Assembly: GCF_032393985.1 (NCBI RefSeq)
Contig: NZ_CP135918.1
Coordinates: 5,209,724 to 5,273,723, forward strand
Length of the DNA stretch: 64,000 nt
Direction: 5' to 3'
Origin: Fischerella sp. JS2
GTDB taxonomy: Bacteria > Cyanobacteriota > Cyanobacteriia > Cyanobacteriales > Nostocaceae
Part shown: piece by piece, positions 18,725 through 26,929 of the stretch
Numbering within the stretch: the first letter of the stretch is position 1
How the letters are laid out: the number at the start of each line of letters is the position of its first letter
Notes under the pieces: model-generated
Told to the model about the DNA's origin: nothing
The model's database searches: none
What the model saw: the letters and a program-made list of their open reading frames with translations, nothing else
Position numbers and translations under genes: made by a program

Positions 18725-20560
18725 ATGTTAATGAACAATACTCAATCTCAAGTTTACGATGTTGTGATTATGGGTGCTGGTATGGCAGGAGTTTGCCAAG
18801 CTCGCCATCTGCTACTCAATATTCCTAACATCAAGATTGCCTTAGTCGATCCCCGCCCAGAAGAACGAGCGGATAAGGATATGAAAGTGGGTGAATCAAC
18901 TGTTGAAATCTCCACCCTGATGATTGGTAAGGAGTTGGGACTTTATGATTACATGATTGAAAATCACCCACCCAAGTTTGGCTTAAACTTTCATTGGCCT
19001 AAAGATCCTGCTAAAACAGAAAACACAGATGACTATTTTCATCTTTGGGCTACTCGTCAACCTCCCCTGGCTTCTGTTCTGATTAATCGCCCCAAATTTG
19101 AGCGCGATGTCCTGAAAATGAATAAAGAGATGGGTGTTGAATTTTACAACGGTCGAGTTGTTGATGTTGACTTCACTTCTGGCGATGAGTTGAATACTGT
19201 AAAAGTTAAAGTAGGTGATCAGCAGCTGGAACTAAAGACCAAACATGTTATTGATGCTGCTGGTCGTAAATTTATTATCGGTCGTAAGACAGATAATTTA
19301 GTCTTTGGGCCAGAGAATCTTTACGGTGTGAATAATGGTTCAGCATGGATGCGAGTCAGAAATGTTGATCGCACTATTTTCCATAATGGTTATGATCCAG
19401 CAAATGCTACATGCAGCCATTATTATGCAACCAATCACTGGATGGGTCATGGACATTGGGTGTGGATGATCCCAACGGATACCGATAGTATGGAATTGTC
19501 CATCGGCTTAGTCCACCATCATGAAGTCATACCTGCTCAAAGCGTTAATACTAAGGAAAAGTTCTCTGCTTTTCTAGAGGCTAATCATAATGTTGTCTAC
19601 CAATTACTCAAGAGTGGGGAGGAAGTAGATTTCCATTATCTACCAAGGCTAGCGCATAAGAGTAAGCAGATGTACTCCAGGGATAACTGGTATGTCATTG
19701 GTGATGCAGCAGCCATGTTTGATCCCTTTTACTCGATGGGAATGACAATGATGTCCTTTCAAATCGAGAACGTCACGGAAATCATCCGGGCAAAATTTGC
19801 AGGTGAGGCTGATGTAGAGAAGAAGCGGGCTGTTTACAACAACTTTGCTGTCAACATGATTGCTCGCAATAATCACCTTGTTAGCCATCATGAAAAACAA
19901 CTCGGTAACGCCAGTATCATGAGTTGGCGGATCTTCCTTGAAAATATGTGGTGGTTCGGGGTGCTGATCCCGATGTATATCGGCAAATGGCATTTAGATT
20001 TGCCGTTCCTCCACAAGTTTGGCAAACAAGGACGTGGTGCAGTTGTTGCTGAAACCTTGGAAGAAGCATATAAGCTTTTTGATAAGCTGTTGGAGAAGAA
20101 GCAGAATCTGGGATTTATGTACACCCATCGTACGGATGAATTACCTTTTGGGTATTCAATCACTAAAGACGTTAGTAAGTACATAGGTCTGAGTAAATAC
20201 GAGCCTAAACACTGCAACATCTATGCCGAGATGAGAAATACTTATTTCTTCGTTGCCTTATGGTATCTGAAGTTGCTGTGGAAAGGATTTGGTTTGCCAG
20301 GTTTGCTAGCACCGAAAAATTTCAAACGAGTTTTAACTTTGTTGAAAATATCTGCTCAATCTTATGTAGATGAGTTGATTTTTGACTACCAAACCAGAAA
20401 TATTCCCACTAACAGCACAGTTGCCAAGCAAAGACAAGAGTTCAAAACTTATCAACCCCGGACTGAACTCCAGCCTTGGCAGAATTTGGAAACTGTAGAT
20501 GCAAATGACAAAGATAAGCAAGTGCTAATAATTTCAGAACTAGCCAAAGTTAGCAGCTAA
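18725..20560 (+). CDS. Flavin-dependent halogenase-like oxidoreductase 1
   Basis: The 611-residue protein starts with a dinucleotide-binding fold, VVIMGAGMAGVCQARHLL (GAGMAG at 17-22), followed by VGEST (55-59). The motif WVWMIP at 245-250 matches the W-x-W-x-I-P signature of flavin-dependent halogenases. Lys84 in PPKFGLNFHWP lies where the catalytic Lys of tryptophan-type halogenases is expected. GDAAAMFDPFYSMGM is the second FAD motif. The C-terminal third (about 400-611) is longer than in PrnA-type enzymes and has hydrophobic, possibly membrane-facing segments (FFVALWYLKLLWKGFG). It would use reduced flavin and halide to halogenate a substrate, here presumably the PKS product; a monooxygenase role is the alternative. 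It follows the PKS by 123 bp. A start at M3 (18731) is equally likely. Confidence 0.85.
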   Translation: MLMNNTQSQVYDVVIMGAGMAGVCQARHLLLNIPNIKIALVDPRPEERADKDMKVGESTVEISTLMIGKELGLYDYMIENHPPKFGLNFHWPKDPAKTENTDDYFHLWATRQPPLASVLINRPKFERDVLKMNKEMGVEFYNGRVVDVDFTSGDELNTVKVKVGDQQLELKTKHVIDAAGRKFIIGRKTDNLVFGPENLYGVNNGSAWMRVRNVDRTIFHNGYDPANATCSHYYATNHWMGHGHWVWMIPTDTDSMELSIGLVHHHEVIPAQSVNTKEKFSAFLEANHNVVYQLLKSGEEVDFHYLPRLAHKSKQMYSRDNWYVIGDAAAMFDPFYSMGMTMMSFQIENVTEIIRAKFAGEADVEKKRAVYNNFAVNMIARNNHLVSHHEKQLGNASIMSWRIFLENMWWFGVLIPMYIGKWHLDLPFLHKFGKQGRGAVVAETLEEAYKLFDKLLEKKQNLGFMYTHRTDELPFGYSITKDVSKYIGLSKYEPKHCNIYAEMRNTYFFVALWYLKLLWKGFGLPGLLAPKNFKRVLTLLKISAQSYVDELIFDYQTRNIPTNSTVAKQRQEFKTYQPRTELQPWQNLETVDANDKDKQVLIISELAKVSS

Positions 20561-20582
20561 GCCCAGCTTTCGATTCAAAAGT

Positions 20583-20800
20583 GGCCGTTGCTGAATGAAG
20601 GTATATTTCATGCTGGTAAAAGAACAGAACAATATTGGAGGTAGTGTAGTAACAATCGAACAGAGTGCTTCAGCATTTCTTTGGTTTTAAAATAGCAAAA
20701 AGTTTTGCAATAAAGACAAGCCCAATAATGCCTAAGTCTTGTATTTTCATTTTCGACTCGCGTCACATACGTCTTACTAACAATTTTGAATTACCGCCCT
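20583..20800 (-). mobile_element. Remnant of an IS1-family element (3' half)
   Basis: This stretch closely follows the 3' half of the complete IS1-type element at 53691-54446, including the terminal GTTGCTGAATGAAGGTATA end and the minus-strand transposase tail LHYLQYCSVLLPA. The homology fades near 20800 and the 5' half is absent. It sits in the 368-bp gap between the halogenase-like and aldehyde dehydrogenase genes and may separate their transcription. Confidence 0.8.
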
Positions 20801-20928
20801 GATCATACACAAGTCCTTACTCAACTAAGCCTTTTAGCTTGAGACAGGAAGAGGTTAGCTTTTATCATCGACCAATCGCTTAACCTAGCTTTGATGTAAA
20901 CCCTAATTATTTTGGGGAGAGAAACTTT

Positions 20929-22296
20929 ATGCTTGCACAACCTCCAGTTAGAATTAGTAACATCCTGGAACAACAAAAACAGTTCTTTCGGACTGGTAAA
21001 ACCAAAGAAATTGATTTTCGGATTGCACAATTACAAAAGTTAAAGCAAGCACTAATAGAAAATCAACCTGCTATTTTTAAAGCTTTAAAGGCTGATTTAA
21101 ATAAGTCAGGTTTTGATGCTTACTTTGAAACAGTGGGGATTCTCAAGGAAATTGATTACGCGCTGAAGCATATTAAAAATTGGGTAAAACCGCAAAAAGT
21201 CGCAACTCCTTATCATCAGTTCCCTGCTTCTTCTCACATTTATGCTGAACCATTTGGTGTTACTTTGATCATTGGCCCTTGGAATTATCCTTTTAATTTG
21301 GTAATGACTCCTTTAATTGGAGCGATCGCAGCTGGTAATTGTGCAGTTTTAAAACCTTCCGAAATATCTACTCAATCCTCTGCTGTCATGGCTGAAATTA
21401 TTGGTAAAACATTTGAAGCTTCCTTTATTCATGTTGTTGAAGGTGGTGTAGAAATTAGTCAAGAATTATTGTCAGAAAAATTTGATCATATCTTCTTTAC
21501 TGGAGGGACTGAAGTTGGTAAAATTGTCATGTCAGCTGCTGCCAAGCATTTAACTCCAGTTACCCTAGAGCTAGGTGGTAAAAGCCCTTGCATTGTTGAT
21601 GAAAATACTCACCTTGAATATACTGCTAAAAGAATTGTCTGGGGCAAATTTATCAATGCTGGTCAAACTTGCACTGCTCCTGATTATCTTTTAGTGCATA
21701 AAAATGTCAAAGAAAAATTGTTGAATCGAATTGAGAAATATATCAGAGAATTCTATGGGAATGTACCATCCAAAAGTCCAAATTATTCCCGAATAATTAA
21801 CCAAAAACATTTTTTACGTCTTGCTAATTTGCTAAAATGTGGGAAAATTGTAGTGGGAGGAGAGACTAATTTCAAAGACCTCTATATAGCTCCCACAGTC
21901 ATCGAGCAAGTTTCTTGGGAAGACAATATCATGCAGGAAGAAATTTTTGGCCCGATTCTTCCTGTGGTTGAGTACACAGATTTAGATGAAGCGATCACAA
22001 TCATTAATGAAAGACCAAAACCTTTAGCTCTTTACTTCTTTTCCAAGAATAAACAACATCAAGCTCAGGTATTGCAGACAACTACATCAGGTGGAATTTG
22101 TATTAATGATACAGTCATGCATTTAACTATTCCCTCTTTACCTTTTGGAGGAGTTGGTGAAAGTGGAATGGGTCGTTATCATGGCAAGGCTGGCTTTGAA
22201 AACTTCTCTTATCAAAGAAGTGTATTGAATAAATCTTTTCTGCTCGATCAAAATTGGAGATATTATCCTACTCCCAGAGGACAAAAAAAGCATTAA
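20929..22296 (+). CDS. Fatty-aldehyde-type NAD(P)-dependent aldehyde dehydrogenase
   Basis: The 455-residue protein is a class 3-like ALDH without the longer N-terminus of class 1/2. Motifs: GPWNYPFNLVMTPLIGAIAAG and KPSE in the cofactor-binding part, FFTGGTEVGKIV, LELGGKSP with catalytic Glu214, NAGQTCTAPDY with nucleophile Cys248, and PFGGVGESGMGRYHG near the end. A good ribosome-binding sequence (GGGGAGAG) precedes the ATG. Family members oxidise medium to long-chain aldehydes to acids. Within this cluster it is likely to oxidise an aldehyde made by the carotenoid oxygenase or released from the PKS. That role is inferred. Confidence 0.93.
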   Translation: MLAQPPVRISNILEQQKQFFRTGKTKEIDFRIAQLQKLKQALIENQPAIFKALKADLNKSGFDAYFETVGILKEIDYALKHIKNWVKPQKVATPYHQFPASSHIYAEPFGVTLIIGPWNYPFNLVMTPLIGAIAAGNCAVLKPSEISTQSSAVMAEIIGKTFEASFIHVVEGGVEISQELLSEKFDHIFFTGGTEVGKIVMSAAAKHLTPVTLELGGKSPCIVDENTHLEYTAKRIVWGKFINAGQTCTAPDYLLVHKNVKEKLLNRIEKYIREFYGNVPSKSPNYSRIINQKHFLRLANLLKCGKIVVGGETNFKDLYIAPTVIEQVSWEDNIMQEEIFGPILPVVEYTDLDEAITIINERPKPLALYFFSKNKQHQAQVLQTTTSGGICINDTVMHLTIPSLPFGGVGESGMGRYHGKAGFENFSYQRSVLNKSFLLDQNWRYYPTPRGQKKH

Positions 22297-22427
22297 TTTC
22301 AGAGGTTGTTTAGAGCTATAGTCAACCGCATGGAACATCATACTCATTAGATTATTTTTGAAGCTGTCTATACTGAGTCTCTAAATCAATGAAATAATTG
22401 ATGAGTTATTTTAGGGAGCATAGAGTT

Positions 22428-23213
22428 ATGTCTCAAATAACTGTACGAGAAATGAATTTTGATTTTCCAGAACAGATTGAGAGGTATTGGTGTGGAAACA
22501 GTTACTTTAGAACACACTTTTTTAATAGCATAACGCTTCTGTTTCCCGATGGTGAACAATTCATGCTTCGCACTATAAAACGGCAACTAAAGCAAATTAA
22601 TAACTTGCAGATCAAACAAGAAGCCTCGGCATTTATAGGTCAAGAAGCACAACATTCTATTCAGCATGAAAAGTTCTGGAAAAATCTACAACAGCAAGGC
22701 TATGAATTAAAAACTTACCTTCGCTTTCTGCGGTTTATTCTTTGGAATATTTGTGAAAATTGGTTGAGTATCGAGTTGAAGCTAGCTATGATTGCAGGAG
22801 TTGAGAATTGTACAAATGTTGTAGCTGAGCTTGTCTTAGAAGAGGAATTATTGGCAGAAGCAGATTCGAAGTTAAAGGAACTTTTTGAGTGGCATGCTGC
22901 TGAAGAAATTGAGCATAAAACAGTTGCCTATGATGTTCTTCAGAATGTAACAGATAGTTATCTGATTCGTCTGCTAGGTATGCTTATTGGTTATACCTTT
23001 GTTTTTGGGTTTTTTAACTTGGGATTGTTTCTAATGCTGTATCAGGACAAAAAGCTTCTAAATTTTAAGGTCTGGCAGGAAATGGTACAATTCTTATTTA
23101 TCAAAGAAAAACTTTTTTTCAAAGTATTTTTAAACTCTCTTGAGTATTTAAGAAAAAACTTTCATCCCCTACAAAGAGACAATCTATTTTTGGTCAGGAA
23201 GAAAATTAGGTGA
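22428..23213 (+). CDS. Predicted metal-dependent hydrolase (COG3687/PF10118-type), di-iron-like
   Basis: The start at ATG 22428 is preferred because AGGGAG stands 9 bases upstream; this gives 261 residues. The protein is mainly helical. It has FIGQEAQHSIQHEKF (Glu, His, His), a middle VVAELVLEEELLAEAD and WHAAEEIEHKTVAYDV (Glu, Glu, His). The spacing of E/H residues on helices looks like a ferritin-type di-iron site, as in the PF10118 family, whose reaction is not established. One or two hydrophobic helices (LGMLIGYTFVFGFFNLGLFLML) near 190-215 suggest membrane association. In this cluster an oxidative step on a hydrophobic polyene chain is plausible but not shown. Confidence 0.8.
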   Translation: MSQITVREMNFDFPEQIERYWCGNSYFRTHFFNSITLLFPDGEQFMLRTIKRQLKQINNLQIKQEASAFIGQEAQHSIQHEKFWKNLQQQGYELKTYLRFLRFILWNICENWLSIELKLAMIAGVENCTNVVAELVLEEELLAEADSKLKELFEWHAAEEIEHKTVAYDVLQNVTDSYLIRLLGMLIGYTFVFGFFNLGLFLMLYQDKKLLNFKVWQEMVQFLFIKEKLFFKVFLNSLEYLRKNFHPLQRDNLFLVRKKIR

Positions 23214-23345
23214 TCGACATCAAAGTTTTCCACTACTAAGTATCTACTTACCATACAACACAGCTTTGTTGGACGAATACCGTAAGAGCCTTATACTGCA
23301 AAGATTTTGCAATTAGAAGACTTATAGAGAACAAAAAGAACAAAA

Positions 23346-24758
23346 ATGGTCACAACAACAATCAGCCCTTATCTTGATGGCAATTTTGCTCCAGTTCAGG
23401 AAGAAATTACTGCTGATGAACTCGTAGTCATTGGTGAGTTACCACCTGATTTATCCGGGATATTTGTCCGCAATGGCCCAAATCCTAAGTTTGCTCCTCT
23501 TGGTCGTCATCAATGGTTTGATGGTGATGGGATGTTGCATGGAGTGCAAATCAATCATGGTAAAGCTTCCTATCGCAATCGTTACGTGCAAACTAGAGCT
23601 TTGAAAATGGAAATCGAAGCAGGGCGATCGCTATGGAAAGGACCAACAGAACCACCTAATTTTGAACTTCCCCCTAATAATCTATTTGGGCCTTTCAAAA
23701 ATACTGCCAATACTGCCTTAGTTTGGCATGCTGGAAAACTTTTAGCTCTGTGGGAAGGAGCTGAACCTTACGAAATTGCAGTACCCAACTTAGAGACAGT
23801 CGGGCCATGTAACTATCAAGGTAAACTTGCATCTCGCTTTACAGCCCATCCCAAAGTTGATCCGGAAACAGGGGAGATGATGTTCTATGGCTATGCGGTG
23901 ACTTCGCAACCATATCTGCAATATAGTATTGTGTCACGAGAGGGAGAATTAACAAAAACTGCAACTATTGATATACCAGCACCAGTGATGATGCATGACT
24001 TCGCCATCACTGAACACTACACTATTTTCATGTATCTGCCTCTGACTTTTAGCATGGAAAGAATCATGCGGGGAGAATCAGCATACTTATTCGAGTCAGA
24101 TGTTCCTAGTCGCTTTGGTATTCTTCCCCGGCATGGAGATAACAGTAATATTCAATGGTTTGAGGCTCCTTCTTGCTACATTTTCCATACTGTTAATGCT
24201 TATGAGGCTGGAGAAGAAATTGTCCTCATTGCTTGTCGGATGAGTGGGACAACATCTCTTGACATCCCAACAAAATTTAGTAATGACCAGGATGATAAGC
24301 CAAGACTGTACCGTTGGCGATTCAATTTGCGTACAGGTGCGGTTTATGAAGAACCACTCGATGATCTAGCATCAGATTTTCCTAGTCTGAATCAGCAAAG
24401 ATTGGGGCGACAAAGCCGATATGCTTACACAGCAAAAATGGCATCTGGGCAAAGGATAGCATTTAGCTTTGACGGATTGCTGAAATATGACTTGACAACC
24501 AACTCCTCACAGGTATATGAGTTGGGATCGGGTCGTTTTGGTGGAGAAGCTGTTTTTGTCCCTCGCCCCAATGCCAATACAGAGGATGATGGCTGGTTAA
24601 TGACCTTTGTTTATGATTCAACACAACAAGCCTCTGAATTGCTAGTGTTGAATGCCCAAGATTTAACTACTGAACCTGTAGCTCGTATTCTCATCCCGCA
24701 ACGAGTTCCCTACGGTTTTCACGGAATTTGGATTCCACGATTTCAATCAGGAGAATAA
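23346..24758 (+). CDS. Carotenoid/retinal-type cleavage oxygenase (RPE65 family)
   Basis: The 470-residue protein begins with the family hallmark GELPPDLSGIFVRNGPNPKF and WFDGDGMLHGV. The four iron-binding histidines of the seven-bladed propeller are all present: His168 (FTAHPKV), His217 (MMHDFAI), His281 (YIFHTVN) and His459 (PYGFHGIW). It is expected to cleave a conjugated C=C bond with O2, giving two carbonyl products, usually from apocarotenoids or carotenoids. The gene lies inside the PKS cluster and its stop is 2 bp from the next start, so cleavage of the PKS-derived polyene is a specific possibility. Its usual role in apocarotenoid metabolism is the alternative. Confidence 0.94.
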   Translation: MVTTTISPYLDGNFAPVQEEITADELVVIGELPPDLSGIFVRNGPNPKFAPLGRHQWFDGDGMLHGVQINHGKASYRNRYVQTRALKMEIEAGRSLWKGPTEPPNFELPPNNLFGPFKNTANTALVWHAGKLLALWEGAEPYEIAVPNLETVGPCNYQGKLASRFTAHPKVDPETGEMMFYGYAVTSQPYLQYSIVSREGELTKTATIDIPAPVMMHDFAITEHYTIFMYLPLTFSMERIMRGESAYLFESDVPSRFGILPRHGDNSNIQWFEAPSCYIFHTVNAYEAGEEIVLIACRMSGTTSLDIPTKFSNDQDDKPRLYRWRFNLRTGAVYEEPLDDLASDFPSLNQQRLGRQSRYAYTAKMASGQRIAFSFDGLLKYDLTTNSSQVYELGSGRFGGEAVFVPRPNANTEDDGWLMTFVYDSTQQASELLVLNAQDLTTEPVARILIPQRVPYGFHGIWIPRFQSGE

Positions 24759-24760
24759 AA

Positions 24761-25702
24761 GTGACACAAGATATTATATTATCCGAAACCAAAAAACTAC
24801 GTGGAGTTCCCCCCCTGCCTGCTGAGGCAGCCCAGCGTCTTGGAAGTATACATAGTGCTTACAGTCTGGGCTACCAAGTAGCAACTACTACTGAAGAACT
24901 AGAGGCGATTATTCCTAAACTAAATTCAGTTTCAGCCGAATTGCTCGGATTTGCCTTAGAGGGTGTAGGTACTGGTTTAGCCCAGCAGGATGTATTTACA
25001 CCTACTGTTTGCAATCGAGTAGAGGCCTTTGTCAAAGGTCCTGGGGCAGCTTATGAGAACTTTGTGTATGTGGGGTTAGGTTTGATACTGGGCAACAAAA
25101 AGTTGCCTATCGAACCATATTTAAAATCTCTTAGCCTGATCAGGAGTTGGTTAGTACTCGATGGCTATGGCTTTCAGCATGGTTTTACCCATTGGCAAGA
25201 TTATCTTCAAGGTCAACCAATACCTGAAGTACTTACTGGTTATGCTTCTCAAGTTTTTGATCAAGGTATGGGGCGCAGCATTTGGTTTATTAACGGTACT
25301 GATGTAACTTTGATTTCACAGACTATCAGTGCTTTCCCGCCAGAAAGACAAGTAAATTTATGGGGGGGACTTGGTTTCGCTTGTGCCTACGCTGGTGGTG
25401 TAGACCAATCAACCCTAGAAGCCTTGAGAGTGGCAGCAGGATCTTATGATACGATTTTGACTCAAGCAGCAGCTATAGCTACCAAGTCACGTCAATTGCT
25501 TGGAAATCCATCTAGATATACACAACTGGCTTGTCAGGTTTTCTGCGGTACGGGTACTGAGACAGCAGATGAGACTATAAATAAGATGTTAAAAAGTCTC
25601 TCCATCAATGCAACTACAAATGGAACTACATTAAATCGAGAAAGCTGGCAACCCTACCGCATACATCTTATACGTCAGAAAAAAATTGCTTTACTCACTT
25701 AA
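24761..25702 (+). CDS. DUF1702 protein 1
   Basis: A GTG at 24761 is chosen: AGGAG stands 7 bases upstream and the start lies 2 bp after the oxygenase stop, so translation is probably coupled. This gives 313 residues. The protein has the DUF1702 features GFALEGVGTGLA, DGYGFQHGFTHWQDY and FDQGMGRSIWFINGTDV. DUF1702 proteins are known as conserved companions of enediyne PKS genes, without a defined activity. No membrane helices are evident. The HWQDYLQGQP and FDQGxGRS patches are shared with the following paralogue and are good candidates for a functional site. Confidence 0.85.
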   Translation: MTQDIILSETKKLRGVPPLPAEAAQRLGSIHSAYSLGYQVATTTEELEAIIPKLNSVSAELLGFALEGVGTGLAQQDVFTPTVCNRVEAFVKGPGAAYENFVYVGLGLILGNKKLPIEPYLKSLSLIRSWLVLDGYGFQHGFTHWQDYLQGQPIPEVLTGYASQVFDQGMGRSIWFINGTDVTLISQTISAFPPERQVNLWGGLGFACAYAGGVDQSTLEALRVAAGSYDTILTQAAAIATKSRQLLGNPSRYTQLACQVFCGTGTETADETINKMLKSLSINATTNGTTLNRESWQPYRIHLIRQKKIALLT

Positions 25703-25787
25703 TTTACTCTTCATACTTTATTTGTATGCAAATTTTGCTACTAGTAAGGGCTAAAGCTTCTTTGAGATAGAAAACAGGAGAATCAAA

Positions 25788-26753
25788 ATGACGCAGACGG
25801 AACAGATATTAGAGAAAACTCAAATGGATAAAATGGATCCTTGGCTTGCTTCATTATTGAAAGCAAGAGAAGTACGTGGAATTCAAGCATTTGATTCTGC
25901 AAAAAAGAAACGATTTGTCAAGGTACGGCGGACTCTGCTGGGAATCAACGAGCTAGTTGCTAGTGGTGAACAACCAGAAACAATTTTAGCTAAACTGAAG
26001 GCAATAGAACCTGAGTTACTTGGATTTGCGCTAGAAGGAGTAGGGATGGCGCTCGCCAAGCAAGATATTATTACACCTGGTAAATTAAACCGAGTAGAGG
26101 CTTTTGTCACAGGCACGAGTGTAGCTTACCAAATTATGGTTTTCTTAGGGGTGGGTGTGCTGCTAGCAACGGAGCAACTGCCACTCGATCCATTCATCAC
26201 ATCCTATTTAGAGCCATTTAACCCTTTACGGGTTTGGGCGATCGCTGATGGCTATGGCTTTCAATGTGGTATGCTTCACTGGCAAGACTATCTCTATGGT
26301 CAACCAAGACCTGAATACTTCTGTGGTTATATTGGTCGCATTTTTGATCAGGGATTAGGCCGTAGTATTTGGGTGATAGATGTTGGTGATGTCACTCATA
26401 TTCAAGAAACGATTGCAACTTTCTCTCCTAGCAGACAGCCTGATCTGTGGTGTGGTATTGGCTATGCATGTAGTTCTATTGGTGGTGTGCAACGTGAAAC
26501 TTTAGAAGCTTTAGGAACCGCAGCCGGAGCTTATCTTCCAGCGTTAGCACAAGGAGCGTCCTGTGCTGCTAAGTTCCGTAGAATACTAGGCATACCAGCA
26601 GCCCACGTAGAATTGGCTAATGCGATTCTATCTGATCTAGTTGCTAATGTCACAGATACTACAGACTTGATTCCAGAAAAGCTACCGAATATTGGATCGA
26701 CACCTGTTGAGTCTCTATGGCAGAACTATCGAGCTTATCTTATCTGTAACTAA
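25788..26753 (+). CDS. DUF1702 protein 2
   Basis: The 321-residue paralogue follows 85 bp after the first, with a strong ribosome-binding site (ACAGGAG). It repeats the same core: GFALEGVGMALAKQD, DGYGFQCGMLHWQDY, FDQGLGRSIWVIDVGDV and a C-terminal GIGYACSSIGG. The two differ mostly at the N-terminus, where this one has a longer polar leader. Two different copies side by side suggest a heteromer or two successive steps. The biochemical role of the family is unknown. Confidence 0.85.
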   Translation: MTQTEQILEKTQMDKMDPWLASLLKAREVRGIQAFDSAKKKRFVKVRRTLLGINELVASGEQPETILAKLKAIEPELLGFALEGVGMALAKQDIITPGKLNRVEAFVTGTSVAYQIMVFLGVGVLLATEQLPLDPFITSYLEPFNPLRVWAIADGYGFQCGMLHWQDYLYGQPRPEYFCGYIGRIFDQGLGRSIWVIDVGDVTHIQETIATFSPSRQPDLWCGIGYACSSIGGVQRETLEALGTAAGAYLPALAQGASCAAKFRRILGIPAAHVELANAILSDLVANVTDTTDLIPEKLPNIGSTPVESLWQNYRAYLICN

Positions 26754-26871
26754 TTTCTAACTAGGTTGGTGATTCTCCAATATTACAAGCATCTGAATTA
26801 GGAATTCTAGACTTTGAAGCTGACCGATACTTCTTGGATAGTACAGAGCAAGCAAATTTATCTGTAGAGTC

Positions 26872-26911
26872 AATCCAAAATCTAAAATCCAAAATCCAAA
26901 ATCCAAAATCG
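26872..26911 (+). repeat. AATCCAA-type heptanucleotide repeat
   Basis: About five imperfect copies of a 7-base unit (AATCCAA/AATCTAA) run in a row just before the start of the second halogenase-like gene. Related traces occur near 42405, 56410, 56525 and 62430. Starting the protein at 26834 would translate this repeat, which argues for the ATG at 26930. Confidence 0.8.
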
Positions 26912-26929
26912 AATGACAGGAGGACGATA

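Noticed and set aside
19888-20220. 110-residue minus-strand frame in the halogenase-like gene
   Set aside because: Antisense shadow of a gene with clear motifs.
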